Shown in pieces: positions 1-7,992 of a stretch of DNA of 64,000 nucleotides. The stretch comes from Prauserella endophytica (lineage in GTDB: Bacteria; Actinomycetota; Actinomycetes; Mycobacteriales; Pseudonocardiaceae). The notes below the pieces were generated by a model. The model was given only the letters and a program-made list of their open reading frames with translations. It did not search any database and had not been told where the DNA came from. Where the stretch lies: the NCBI RefSeq assembly GCF_005146945.1, contig NZ_SWMS01000003.1:62001-126000 (forward strand), written 5' to 3'. Position 1 is the stretch's first letter. Every line of letters starts with the position of its first letter. A program made the position numbers and the translations under genes.

Positions 1-970
1 GGCCGCGGTCGAGCCGGGCGAGCAGGTCCGCCTCGTGCGCCTCGACGCGGTCGCGAACCGAGGCCAGTTCCGTGCAGGCGACGCCGAGCGCGTACGCGCC
101 GACGGTGTTGGGGGAGCCGGCCTCGTGCCGTTCCGGCCCGGTGTTCCAGACCACGCCGAGGCCGTCCTCGTGCCCGGTGACGAGTTTGCTGGCGCCACCA
201 CCGGCCAGGTACGGCTCGGCGGCCCGCAGCCAGTCGGCCCTGCCGACGAGCGCGCCCGCCCCGAAGGGCGCGTAGAGCTTGTGTCCGGATAGGACGACGT
301 AGTCCGCGTCCAGTTCGCGCAGCGACACGGCGCGGTGAGGGGCCAGTTGGGCGGCGTCGACGGCGATGCGGGCTCCAGCGGCGTGTGCGGCCTGCGCCAG
401 CTGGGCGATCGGCAGCACCTCACCGGTCACATTGGACGCTCCGGCGACCACGACCAGCCGAGGACCTTCGGGGCAGCGGCCGAGCGTCTCCGCGAGCACG
501 CGCACGGCCTCGTGCCGGGCGCGCGGGGCAGGCACGCGGTACACGTGCCTGCCCCGCCACGGCAGCAGGGCGGCGTGGTGCTCGGTGTCGAACAGCACCA
601 CGGCCGTGCCCTTCGGGACGGCGCGGGCGAGCAGGTTGAGGGCGTCGGTGGTGTTGCGCGTGAGGACCACCGTGTCGGACGACCGCGCTCCGACGAACGC
701 GCCAACGGCCTGCCTGGCTCGCTCATAGACCTTTGTGGACACCTGCGAGGCGAACCCGGCGCCGCGGTGGACGCTCGCGTACCACGGCAGGAACTCGTCG
801 ACCGCCCTGCGCACGGCGGAAAGACACGGCGCGCTGGCGGCGTGGTCGAGGTTGGCGTAGCCGATCTCCCCGCCGGTCACCAGCGGCACGCGCAGGTCGT
901 CACCCGCGGTGCCGGGCACGGCGGGCGGGATGACGGTGGCGAGGGCAGGGGGTGCGAACGTGACGGACAT
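1..970 (-). CDS. PLP-dependent class V aminotransferase, cysteine desulfurase-like (3' end outside window)
   Basis: About 323 codons are present and the C-terminus runs off the left edge. The protein starts MSVTFAPPALATVIPP. It carries the class V fold-type I signature: a substrate/phosphate segment RNTTDALNLLAR (about residues 105-116), VDAAQLAPH (about 204-212) and the PLP lysine in SGHKLYAPFG (K231). Family members move sulfur from cysteine or act as kynureninase/isopenicillin-epimerase-like lyases; the substrate cannot be told here. The ATG at 970 follows a GAGGAGG ribosome site. A SAM-IV riboswitch lies directly upstream, which points to sulfur or methionine metabolism. Family call firm, reaction uncertain. 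Confidence 0.88.
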   Translation of the reverse strand, partial: MSVTFAPPALATVIPPAVPGTAGDDLRVPLVTGGEIGYANLDHAASAPCLSAVRRAVDEFLPWYASVHRGAGFASQVSTKVYERARQAVGAFVGARSSDTVVLTRNTTDALNLLARAVPKGTAVVLFDTEHHAALLPWRGRHVYRVPAPRARHEAVRVLAETLGRCPEGPRLVVVAGASNVTGEVLPIAQLAQAAHAAGARIAVDAAQLAPHRAVSLRELDADYVVLSGHKLYAPFGAGALVGRADWLRAAEPYLAGGGASKLVTGHEDGLGVVWNTGPERHEAGSPNTVGAYALGVACTELASVRDRVEAHEADLLARLDRG

Positions 971-999
971 GTGGCCTCCTCGGTGGGTCCTGGGACCCG

Positions 1000-1117
1000 G
1001 TGAGGGGCCCGCGCTTGCCCGCCTGTTCCGGCGAGCCAGGTCGTCACCCGGGGCACCCCACCACGGTAGGAGGGTTGCCGGCCAGCAAGCCGGGGCTTGA
1101 CGCTGGCGCTCATGACC
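1000..1117 (-). ncRNA. SAM-IV type S-adenosylmethionine riboswitch
   Basis: Read on the minus strand, the segment opens with GGTCATGAGCGCCAGCG, then AAGCCCCGGCTTGCTGGCC, GGCAACCCTCC, GTGGTGGGGTGCC and closes with CCGGGTGACGACC. GGTC and GACC pair as the basal stem. This is the conserved actinobacterial SAM-IV core, found upstream of sulfur/methionine genes. A 3' extension toward about 1000 holds the GC-rich helices expected downstream of the core. A near-palindrome (GGGTCC/GGACCC) lies just before the GAGGAGG ribosome site of the aminotransferase, so control of translation or of termination is possible. The 3' boundary is approximate. Confidence 0.88.
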
Positions 1118-1177
1118 TAGCGGAGAGGCTACCTCACGATGCGGCGCCTGCGCGAGGGTGTTCGCGGCCGGGGTGAG

Positions 1178-1197
1178 TATAATGAAAATCGTTGTCA
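1178..1197 (+). promoter_or_regulatory. Promoter -10 overlapped by a Zur box
   Basis: A consensus -10 hexamer TATAAT sits at 1178-1183. It overlaps by one base the 7-1-7 inverted repeat TGAAAATCGTTGTCA at 1183-1197. This matches the actinobacterial Zur operator (TGAAAATNATTTTCA-like). The position implies that zinc-loaded Zur blocks polymerase and that the L36 gene 25 bp downstream is switched on in zinc starvation. Confidence 0.82.
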
Positions 1198-1221
1198 ACA
1201 ACAACGATGAAGGGAGTGGCC

Positions 1222-1344
1222 GTGAAGGTCCGGAAGTCGTTGCGCTCACTGAAGAACAAGCCGGGTGCGCAGGTGGTGCGCCGCCACGGGAAGGTGTTCG
1301 TCCTCAACAAGCGGGACCCGCGCTACAAGGCCCGACAGGGCTAG
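1222..1344 (+). CDS. rpmJ: Ribosomal protein L36, cysteine-free (zinc-independent) paralog
   Basis: A 40-residue protein starting [15 protein letters not shown] and ending YKARQG, full length for bacterial L36 of the large ribosomal subunit. It has no cysteines. Canonical L36 binds zinc with a Cys3-His motif, so this is the C-minus paralog that replaces it when zinc is scarce. The GTG start at 1222 follows AGGGAG. It stands alone, without the L28/L33/S14/S18 paralogs that often accompany it. A Zur box on the promoter supports the role. Confidence 0.93.
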   Translation: MKVRKSLRSLKNKPGAQVVRRHGKVFVLNKRDPRYKARQG

Positions 1345-1392
1345 GGCGCGTCTGCCGATCCCCTCACTGGGCAGCGGGTCGGGCGACGCGCC

Positions 1393-2193
1393 CTATGGCA
1401 GGCGGACCCCTGCGAGCTGCGTCGCCTGGGCTACGAGCCGGTCCTTGCTGTCCCACGCCTCGGCGACCTCGTCCATCCGGTCGCCCGCGACGACGCCGGC
1501 CCGCATCCGGACGCGCACGGGGCCCGGAGCCGGTGGGCGCCGCAGGTAGGCGCTGATCTGCAGGGTCGGCGCCCACCCCGGGATGCCGAGGTCGTACGAC
1601 ACCGGTGGCACGGGGTCCAGCGCCACCAGCAGGCTCAGCGGGTCCCAGTCGGAGCCGTCCGCGAGCCGCTGCCAGCCCGAGATCTCGCCCTGGCGCGACG
1701 GGGTTCCGCCGAGGAAGCCGAGCGGGCGCGGGTCGAGCCGCTGTTCCACCACCTCCATGAGGTCCACCCGGAAGCCCGCGCCGGGCGCCTCGGCCGGAAC
1801 GCGCACGCACTCGTGCTCCGGTGGGAGATCCGCCGGCGTGACGCCCGACCAGTAGGGCTCGTGGTCGGCGAGCGGGCCGAGTGTCAGGAGCGCCTCGGCG
1901 CACGGGGTGCCGTCCTGGCCGAGCCGCACGCGGGACTGCGTCAGCCCCTTGCCCGCGCGCAGCACCTCCACCGACACCCGCGCGGGCCCGGCCTGCGGCG
2001 GCACCGCGAACGACGCGCTGACCGCGTGCGGATGGGCGTGCGGGCCGACCTCCGTGGCGGCCCTCGCCATCGCGGCCAGCAGGTAGCCGCCGTGCATCCG
2101 GCCGCCGACCGTCCACTGGGGATCGAGGTCCACGGTGAAGACGCCGGTGCCCGGCTCGCGCGTGAGCGCCGTGGCCTCATGGAAGCTGCCCAT
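1393..2193 (-). CDS. Thioesterase family protein (acyl-CoA thioesterase-like double hotdog)
   Basis: 266 residues. The N-terminal hotdog has GGRMHGGYLLAAMARAA (about 30-46), the helix-entry motif of TesB/acyl-CoA thioesterase-like proteins. A second, more divergent hotdog half follows, with a conserved W-x-P/PVSYDLG region. The predicted role is hydrolysis of a cytoplasmic acyl-CoA. It is divergent from a TetR regulator with a shared operator between them. The ATG lies 9 bases from the operator edge and has no obvious Shine-Dalgarno, so the mRNA may be leaderless. Substrate unknown. Confidence 0.82.
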   Translation of the reverse strand: MGSFHEATALTREPGTGVFTVDLDPQWTVGGRMHGGYLLAAMARAATEVGPHAHPHAVSASFAVPPQAGPARVSVEVLRAGKGLTQSRVRLGQDGTPCAEALLTLGPLADHEPYWSGVTPADLPPEHECVRVPAEAPGAGFRVDLMEVVEQRLDPRPLGFLGGTPSRQGEISGWQRLADGSDWDPLSLLVALDPVPPVSYDLGIPGWAPTLQISAYLRRPPAPGPVRVRMRAGVVAGDRMDEVAEAWDSKDRLVAQATQLAGVRLP

Positions 2194-2202
2194 GCGCTCA
2201 GA

Positions 2203-2229
2203 TTGACAGCGTCAAGTTGACGGTGTCAA
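2203..2229. promoter_or_regulatory. Divergent TetR-type operator
   Basis: A 27-bp near-perfect inverted repeat. The left arm TTGACAGCGTCAA (2203-2215) and right arm TTGACGGTGTCAA (2217-2229) pair with one mismatch around a central G. Each arm is itself a small palindrome, TTGAC-N3-GTCAA. It lies between the divergent thioesterase (start 2193) and TetR gene (start 2253), so the regulator probably represses both. Confidence 0.8.
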
Positions 2230-2252
2230 GTCAGCTCTGTCACGCTGTGCCG

Positions 2253-2948
2253 ATGAGCTCGACGCGCTCGCGGGCCCGCCCCGGTGAGGGGGAGAAGCTG
2301 CGCGAGGAGATCCTGCTGGCCGCCGAGTCGCTGCTCGTGGAGACGGGCACCGACGGCGCGCTCACACTGCGCGCGGTCGCCGCGCGTGCCGGGGTCACGA
2401 CGCCGTCGGTCTATCTGCACTTCGCGAACAGGGACGACCTGCTCGAAGCGGTGTGCCTCCGGTCGTGGGGCGAGCTGGAACGCCGGATGCGGGAGCGCTC
2501 CGAGGGCGTCGACGACCCGCTGCGTGTTCTGGGCCGGTGCGGGCGCGTCTACGCGACGTTCGGCCTCGAACATCCCGTGCAGTACCGCGTGCTCCTGATG
2601 CGGCCCTCGGCCCACCGGTCGCCGGGCGCGCGGGAGTGCTTCCGCTACGTCACCGAGGCCGCGGCGGCGTGCGTGTCGGCCGGGATCATGCGCGGGCGTC
2701 CCGAGTCGCTCGCCGTCGGGCTCTGGTCGGCGCTGCACGGCCTCGTGAGCCTGCTGATCGCGCAACCGGAGTTCGACTGGCCCGACGACCTCGACACGCT
2801 GATCGACGACGTCGTGCGCATGGCCGGTTTCGGCACGGTGCTCGCCTCCCGCATCCCGCGCGAGGCGACCCCGACCAGCGCCCAGCTCGCCGAGGGCCTC
2901 GACGCGCTCACCGCGAACTGGCCGGAGCGGGATCAGCCGCGCCGGTAG
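2253..2948 (+). CDS. TetR/AcrR family transcriptional regulator
   Basis: 231 residues. The N-terminal TetR helix-turn-helix includes LTLRAVAARAGVTTPSVYLHF (starting near residue 38) and NRDDLLEAV. The C-terminal part resembles the WHG-type ligand domain with GLWSALHGLVSLL. The ATG at 2253 (MSSTRSRARPG) is preferred over an in-frame GTG-type extension to 2217, which would place the operator inside the gene. It is divergent from the thioesterase and presumably controls it. The stop overlaps the convergent reductase gene by 16 bp. Confidence 0.9.
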   Translation: MSSTRSRARPGEGEKLREEILLAAESLLVETGTDGALTLRAVAARAGVTTPSVYLHFANRDDLLEAVCLRSWGELERRMRERSEGVDDPLRVLGRCGRVYATFGLEHPVQYRVLLMRPSAHRSPGARECFRYVTEAAAACVSAGIMRGRPESLAVGLWSALHGLVSLLIAQPEFDWPDDLDTLIDDVVRMAGFGTVLASRIPREATPTSAQLAEGLDALTANWPERDQPRR

Positions 2949-3526
2949 TGCAGGCACACCGCGCCGTGCGCGAGGGTCGCGCTGCTCGCCAGCGTCCAGC
3001 CGGACGCGGGAAGCCCCTCGGGCAGCAGCCGCAGCCCGCCACCAAGCAGGGTCGGCACGACGGCGAACCGCAGGTCGTCAACCAGGTCCGCCTTCAGCAG
3101 CGTCTGGATCACGCTCGCGCTGTTGAGCACCATGAGGTCACGCCCGGGCGCGGCCTTCAGCGCGGCGACCTCCCGTTCGGGTTCACGGGCGATCCGGGAG
3201 TTCCGCCAGTCCGCGCGCTCCAGCGTGCGGGAGAACACCACCTTCTCCACGGTCTCCAGCCACGTGCCCAGCTCGCGGGTGCGCTCGTCGGTCGCGGGAT
3301 CCCGCGTGATCCCAGGCCACACCGACGCGAACCCCTCGTAGTTGGTGCGCCCCAGCAGCGCCGTGTCCACGCCGCGCCACACGCCCTCGAAGTACTCGGC
3401 GGTCTCCTGCCGCAGGGCGTGCCGGTGCAGCCACGTGTCGTGCGCCGGCCCATCCGGGCCGCTCGTGTAGCCGTCGATCGAGATGCTGGCCCAGGCGATC
3501 ACGCGGCGGTGTGCGGTGCCGGTCAT
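2933..3526 (-). CDS. Dihydrofolate reductase family protein (RibD C-terminal-like)
   Basis: 197 residues starting MTGTAHRRVIAWASISIDG. Hallmarks are the SIDGYTSGPDG opening, LLGRTNYEGF (about 56-65), the nucleotide-binding segment DLMVLNSASVIQTLL and the C-terminal LLGGGLRLLPEG. These are NAD(P)H-dependent reductases of unknown substrate, distinct from true folate reductases. The ATG at 3526 follows GGAAGGA, so an upstream in-frame start at 3571 is less likely. The 3' end overlaps the TetR gene tail-to-tail. Confidence 0.88.
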   Translation of the reverse strand: MTGTAHRRVIAWASISIDGYTSGPDGPAHDTWLHRHALRQETAEYFEGVWRGVDTALLGRTNYEGFASVWPGITRDPATDERTRELGTWLETVEKVVFSRTLERADWRNSRIAREPEREVAALKAAPGRDLMVLNSASVIQTLLKADLVDDLRFAVVPTLLGGGLRLLPEGLPASGWTLASSATLAHGAVCLHYRRG

Positions 3527-3620
3527 GGCGGTCCTTCCGTCCGGTGGCCGCGCCGGTCGCGCGGCCCTCATCAGAGACGTCGGAGCCGGGCAGCCCAGAT
3601 CGACACGCGGGCGGAGTGAA

Positions 3621-4589
3621 TCAGGATCCGGCGGCCCGCGGGACCGGGGTCACGAGCGTGCCCTCGGTCATGAACGCGTGGAGGTTGCGGAAGGCCAGCG
3701 CGCCCATGGCCTCGCGCGTCTCGCGGGTGGCGCTGGCGATGTGCGGCAGCAGCAGCACGTTGTCCAGCTCCAGCAGCGGCGCGGGGACGTTCGGCTCGTC
3801 GGCGAACACGTCGAGTGCCGCGCCGGCGATCCGGCCCTGGGTCAGCGCCGCCACGAGCGCGGGCTCGTCGACCACGCTGCCGCGCGCGATGTTGACCAGG
3901 TAGCCGTCGGGGCCGAGTGCGCGGAGCACGTCGGCCGAGACGAGCCCGCGCGTGGCCGCGCCGCCCGACGTGGCGATCACGAGCACGTCGGCCCCATCCG
4001 CCAGTTCCACCGGCGACGACGCGTAGCGGTACGGCACGCTCTCCACCGGGTTGCGCGAGTGGTAGCTCAGCTCCGTGTCGAAACCCTCCAGCCTGCGCGC
4101 GATGGCGCGGCCGATGCGGCCGAGCCCGAGGATCCCGACCCGTTTGCCGCTCACCTTCGTGGCGAGCGGGTAGCCGCCGGGGGTCCACTCGCCCCGCCGC
4201 ACGTAGCGGTCGGCGGCGGCGAGCCTGCGCAGCACGTCGATGAGGGCGCCCACCGCGAGATCGGCGACGCAGTCGGTGAGCACGTCCGGCGTGTTGCTGA
4301 CGTCGATGCCCCGCGCGCGGGCCCTGGCGACGTCCGTGGTCTCGTAACCCACTCCGAAGTGGACGATCGCGCGGAGCTCGGGCAGGGCGTCCATCAGCTC
4401 GTCACTGACGCCGACCCGTGCGCTCGTCACGGCGGCCACCACCTCGTGCCCGTGCTCGGCGAGGTAGCCGGCCGGGTCGGTGTGCTCGGCGAGGCGCACG
4501 GTCTCGTGGTGCGAGGCAAGCGCCTCCTCCAGCGACTCCAGCAGCGGGCAGACCTGCAGGACCACGCCCTGCCGGGCGGACCGGGTCAT
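3621..4589 (-). CDS. D-isomer-specific 2-hydroxyacid dehydrogenase
   Basis: 322 residues. The NAD(P)-binding Rossmann motif is GILGLGRIGRAIA (about 152-164). The catalytic triad is visible as R236 (NIARGSVVDE), E265 (FADEPNVP) and H283 (LPHIASAT). It reversibly reduces a 2-keto acid. It is the third gene of the kdgD-gudD operon, 21 bp after gudD, so its substrate is probably a keto acid of sugar-acid metabolism; glyoxylate or hydroxypyruvate are alternatives. Confidence 0.9.
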   Translation of the reverse strand: MTRSARQGVVLQVCPLLESLEEALASHHETVRLAEHTDPAGYLAEHGHEVVAAVTSARVGVSDELMDALPELRAIVHFGVGYETTDVARARARGIDVSNTPDVLTDCVADLAVGALIDVLRRLAAADRYVRRGEWTPGGYPLATKVSGKRVGILGLGRIGRAIARRLEGFDTELSYHSRNPVESVPYRYASSPVELADGADVLVIATSGGAATRGLVSADVLRALGPDGYLVNIARGSVVDEPALVAALTQGRIAGAALDVFADEPNVPAPLLELDNVLLLPHIASATRETREAMGALAFRNLHAFMTEGTLVTPVPRAAGS

Positions 4590-4610
4590 CGGTTCTCCCT
4601 ACTCTTTCGT

Positions 4611-5942
4611 TCAGGCGCGGTCGAGTGCGGGCCGCTTCGGATCGAAGGTCCACCCGGGAACGAGATACCGCATCGCCGCCGCGTCGTCGCGAGCGCCGAG
4701 ACCCTCGCGCAGGTACAGCTCGTGGGCGGCATCAACCTGCTCCGGGTCCAGCTCCACGCCGAGGCCGGGGCGGTCGGGCACGGTCAGGTGGCCGTCGGTG
4801 AGCGGGTACGGGTCGCGGGTGAGCCGCTGGCCGTCCTGCCAGATCCAGTGCGTGTCGATCGCGGTGATCTCGCCCGGCGCCGCCGCGGCGACGTGGGTGA
4901 ACATCGCCAGCGACACGTCGAAGTGGTTGTTGGAGTGCGAACCCCAGGTCAGGCCCCACGCCTCGCACAGCTGCGCCACGCGCACCGAACCGCTCATCGT
5001 CCAGAAATGCGGGTCGGCGAGGGGGATGTCGACGGCGTGCTCGCGCACCGCGTGGCCCAGCTGCCGCCAGTCGGTGGCCACCATGTTCGTGGCGGTGCGC
5101 AGGCCCGTGGCCCGGCGGAACTCGGCGAGCACCTCGCGCCCGGAGTAGCCGTCCTCCGCGCCGCACGGGTCCTCGGCGTAGGCGAGGACGTCGCGCAGCC
5201 GCCTGCCGCGCGCGATGGCGTCGGAGAGCAGCCAGCCGCCGTTGGGGTCGAGGGTCACGTCGGCGCCGGGGAAATGCTCGGCGAGCGCGGTGATCACCTC
5301 CACCTCCTCGTCGCCCGGCAGCACGCCGCCCTTGAGCTTGAAGTCGGTGAACCCGTAGCGCGCCTTGGCGGCCTCGGCGAGCGCGATCACCGCGTCCGCG
5401 TCGAGCGCCTTCTCGTCGCGCAGCCGGAACCACTCGTCACCGCTGTCGTCTCCGTGGCGGTAGTCCAGGTCGGTGCGCTCGCGATCGCCGACGAAGAAGA
5501 GGTAGCCGAGCGCGGGAACGCGGTCGCGCTGCTTGCCGTCGCCCAGCAGCGCAGCCACGGGCTGGTCCAGAAACTGGCCGAGCAGGTCGAGCAGCGCCGA
5601 CTCGATGGCCGTGCACACGTGGACGGTCACCCGCAGGTCGAACGTCTGTGGCCCGCGCCCACCGGCGTCGCGGCTCGCGAAGCGATCCCGGACGGCGGCG
5701 AGCACCGCGTGGTGGTCGCCGACACGCGCACCCTGGACGAGGTCCTTGGCCTCCTCCAGTGTCCTGGTGATCGCGGGCCCGCCCGGCACCTCGCCGACGC
5801 CGGTGCGGCCCTCGGAGTCGGTGAGGACCAGCAGGTTGCGGGTGAAGAACGGGCCGTGCGCGCCGCTGAGGTTGAGCAGCATGCTGTCGCGGCCCGCGAT
5901 GGGGACGACGCGGTGGCCGGTGATGACGGGGACGGTGCTCAT
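4611..5942 (-). CDS. gudD: Glucarate dehydratase
   Basis: 443 residues, close to the 446 of E. coli GudD. Enolase-superfamily catalytic residues align with a -3 offset to the E. coli enzyme: K202-L-K204 in FKLKGG, D232 in LDPNGGW, E263, N286 in ATNMV and H336 in GSHSNNH. It dehydrates D-glucarate (and L-idarate) to 5-keto-4-deoxyglucarate in the cytoplasm. The start overlaps the stop of upstream kdgD by ATGA, so the two are translationally coupled and catalyse consecutive steps. Confidence 0.95.
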   Translation of the reverse strand: MSTVPVITGHRVVPIAGRDSMLLNLSGAHGPFFTRNLLVLTDSEGRTGVGEVPGGPAITRTLEEAKDLVQGARVGDHHAVLAAVRDRFASRDAGGRGPQTFDLRVTVHVCTAIESALLDLLGQFLDQPVAALLGDGKQRDRVPALGYLFFVGDRERTDLDYRHGDDSGDEWFRLRDEKALDADAVIALAEAAKARYGFTDFKLKGGVLPGDEEVEVITALAEHFPGADVTLDPNGGWLLSDAIARGRRLRDVLAYAEDPCGAEDGYSGREVLAEFRRATGLRTATNMVATDWRQLGHAVREHAVDIPLADPHFWTMSGSVRVAQLCEAWGLTWGSHSNNHFDVSLAMFTHVAAAAPGEITAIDTHWIWQDGQRLTRDPYPLTDGHLTVPDRPGLGVELDPEQVDAAHELYLREGLGARDDAAAMRYLVPGWTFDPKRPALDRA

Positions 5943-6859
5943 GCGTGGTTCACCTTGTCGACGAGTGCGGTCAGCTCGCCGAGCTCGGCCTCGGTGAGGT
6001 CGGTCAGCGGGGGCCGGACGGGCCCGGCTTCCCTGCCCACCGCCTTCAGCCCGGCCTTCACGATCGACACGGCGTAGCCGGCCTTGCGGTTGCGGATGTC
6101 CAGGTAGGGCAGGACGAACTCGGAGAGCTTACGGTAGACGGCCGCCGTGTCCCGCTCGCGCACGGCGGCGTAGAAGCCGAGCGCGAACTCGGGCAGGAAG
6201 TTGAAGATGGCCGACGAGTACGTCGTCACGCCCATCTCCAGGTACGGCAGCGCGTAGGTCTCCGCCGTCGGCAGCCCGCCGATCGACAGCAGCCGCTCGC
6301 CCAGCCCGGCGTGGATCCGGGTCATCAGATCGACGTCGCCGACGCCGTCCTTGAAGCCGATGAGGTTCGGGCAGGTGTCGGTGAGCTCACGCACGGCGTC
6401 GAAGCCGAAGTTCGCGTTGGCGCGGTGGTAGACGATCACGCCGAGCCCCGTCGCCGCGCACACCGCGCGGACGTGGGCGACGAGGCCCTCCTGGGACAGC
6501 TCGGTGAGGTACGGCGGGAGCAGGAACACGCCGGACGCTCCGGCGGCCTCGGCATCGCGCGCCATCTCGACGGCCTGCGCGGTGCCGTAGCCGGCGGGGG
6601 CGACCACGGGCTTGGCCCCGGCGGTCGCGGCGACGGCCGCCCGGATGACGGTGGCGACCTCGGCGGGCGTGAGGGAGAAGAACTCGCCCGTCCCGCCCGC
6701 CGCGAAGACCCCGGACGAGCCGAGCGACGCCTGCCAGGCGAGGTGCTCGCGGTAGCCGTCCTCGTCGAAGGTGAGGTCCTGCCGCGCGTGGGTGACGGGG
6801 AAGGACAACAGTCCCGCCCCGAGCGTGGTCCTCAGGTCGTCGGGGCTGAACGGCGTCAT
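5939..6859 (-). CDS. kdgD: 5-dehydro-4-deoxyglucarate dehydratase (DapA family)
   Basis: 306 residues from [14 protein letters not shown]. DapA/NAL-fold landmarks are GGTGEFFSL (55-63), Y144 in VIVYHRAN and the Schiff-base K170 in LIGFKDG. The enzyme decarboxylates and dehydrates 5-keto-4-deoxyglucarate to 2-oxoglutarate semialdehyde. First gene of the operon, followed by gudD with a 4-bp overlap. The ATG at 6859 was chosen; an extension to 6961 would overlap the divergent LysR start. A LysR regulator lies 95 bp away, divergently transcribed. No 2-oxoglutarate semialdehyde dehydrogenase follows. Confidence 0.93.
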   Translation of the reverse strand: MTPFSPDDLRTTLGAGLLSFPVTHARQDLTFDEDGYREHLAWQASLGSSGVFAAGGTGEFFSLTPAEVATVIRAAVAATAGAKPVVAPAGYGTAQAVEMARDAEAAGASGVFLLPPYLTELSQEGLVAHVRAVCAATGLGVIVYHRANANFGFDAVRELTDTCPNLIGFKDGVGDVDLMTRIHAGLGERLLSIGGLPTAETYALPYLEMGVTTYSSAIFNFLPEFALGFYAAVRERDTAAVYRKLSEFVLPYLDIRNRKAGYAVSIVKAGLKAVGREAGPVRPPLTDLTEAELGELTALVDKVNHA

Positions 6860-6954
6860 GGCGGCTCCAGTGTCGCGAAGGGGTTGCTCGAAGCCTAGAA
6901 CCTGCGGCGATACCGGTCTAACGCCAAGATCGCATCGGTTGATACCTTCCGGGC

Positions 6955-7860
6955 ATGACAAGTCCCGCCCGGTTCACACTGGAGCAGCTGCGCGGATTCG
7001 TCGCCGTCGCCGAGGAAGCGCATTTCGGCCGGGCGGCGGCCCGGCTGCGCATCACGCAGCCGCCACTGAGCAGGCAGGTGCAGAAGCTCGAACGTTCGCT
7101 CGAGGTCGAGCTGCTGGTCCGCACGCCGAGGGCGGTGCTGCTGACGCCGGCGGGGGAGGCGTTCCTGCCGGAGGCACGGCGGATGCTGAGCCTGGCCGAC
7201 GCCGCACCCGCCGCGGCCCGCAACGCCGCGCTCGGCACGGCGGGCAGGCTCCGGGTGGGTTTCACCGCGATCTCCGCGCTCACCGTTCTCGGCACGTGGA
7301 TCCGCGTGATCGGCGAGGAACTGCCCGAGGTGGAGCTGACGCTGACCGAGCTGGTCACGCGCGAGCAGATCGACGCCCTGCTTGCGGGGGAGATCCACGT
7401 CGGCCTCGCGCGCGGCGTTCCGGCGTCGGAGCTGCTCAGCGCGCGGCGGGTGCACGCGGAGAGCCTCGTGCTCGCCTGCCCTCGCGGGCACGCGCTGGCC
7501 GGGCTCGGCAGGCCGCCGCAGCTGGCCGAGATCGCCGCGCACGACATCGTCACCTACGCTCCCGTGGCCGCCCGCTACCTGCATGAGCTGGTGATCAGCA
7601 CGTTCCACGGCGTTGGCGCGCAACCGCGCTACGTGCAGCAGGTCGGCCAGGTGCACAGCCTGCTGGCGCTGGTCGACGCGGGTCTCGGGGTCGGTCTCGT
7701 GCCGCGCTCGGCGTCCGCGCTGCACCTGCCCAACCTGACGTTCACCGAGGTCGACGGCCTGTGCCCGGACATCGTGGAGACCCACTGCGTCTGGCGGACC
7801 GAGCACGACAACCCCGCGCTGGACGCGCTGCTGCGGCTCACGCTGCCAACCGCCCCTTGA
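6955..7860 (+). CDS. LysR family transcriptional regulator of the glucarate operon
   Basis: 301 residues. The N-terminal LysR winged helix-turn-helix is [21 protein letters not shown] followed by [15 protein letters not shown] periplasmic-binding-like effector domain starts near residue 95 ([11 protein letters not shown]). The ATG at 6955 faces kdgD, the classical arrangement in which LysR activates its divergent neighbour with an aldarate or intermediate as co-inducer. That role is inferred from position. The 95-bp intergenic region has no convincing palindromic T-N11-A site by eye. Confidence 0.9.
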   Translation: MTSPARFTLEQLRGFVAVAEEAHFGRAAARLRITQPPLSRQVQKLERSLEVELLVRTPRAVLLTPAGEAFLPEARRMLSLADAAPAAARNAALGTAGRLRVGFTAISALTVLGTWIRVIGEELPEVELTLTELVTREQIDALLAGEIHVGLARGVPASELLSARRVHAESLVLACPRGHALAGLGRPPQLAEIAAHDIVTYAPVAARYLHELVISTFHGVGAQPRYVQQVGQVHSLLALVDAGLGVGLVPRSASALHLPNLTFTEVDGLCPDIVETHCVWRTEHDNPALDALLRLTLPTAP

Positions 7861-7887
7861 CGGCTCGAGGGCTCAGCCTTACGGTCC

Positions 7888-7905
7888 TGTCTACACATGA
7901 AGACC
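7888..7905. promoter_or_regulatory. Candidate operator, degenerate TGTCTAC-N4-GTAGACA
   Basis: TGTCTAC (7888-7894), a 4-bp spacer ACAT and GAAGACC (7899-7905). The left half and the spacing equal those of the perfect palindrome at 17177-17204; five of seven right-half bases match. A further wide inverted repeat CTGTCTA (7887-7893)/TAGACAG (7919-7925) shares the left half-site. It lies about 90-105 bp upstream of the ABC transporter genes. Functional status is inferred. Confidence 0.45.
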
Positions 7906-7992
7906 GGCGTCGCATTTATAGACAGCGTCTCGAAATGAATGCGCCTCCGGTGCCCGACGTGCCCATCCCACCCACACCCTTTCGGAGAGACG

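Noticed and set aside
1158-1556. 132-codon frame overlapping the L36 gene
   Set aside because: It crosses the Zur box, L36 and the end of the thioesterase gene in other frames and has no coding character of its own.
3483-6077. 864-codon open frame on the plus strand
   Set aside because: It lies antisense to the clear gudD and hydroxyacid dehydrogenase genes and has the Arg/Ala/Gly-rich composition of a high-GC shadow frame.
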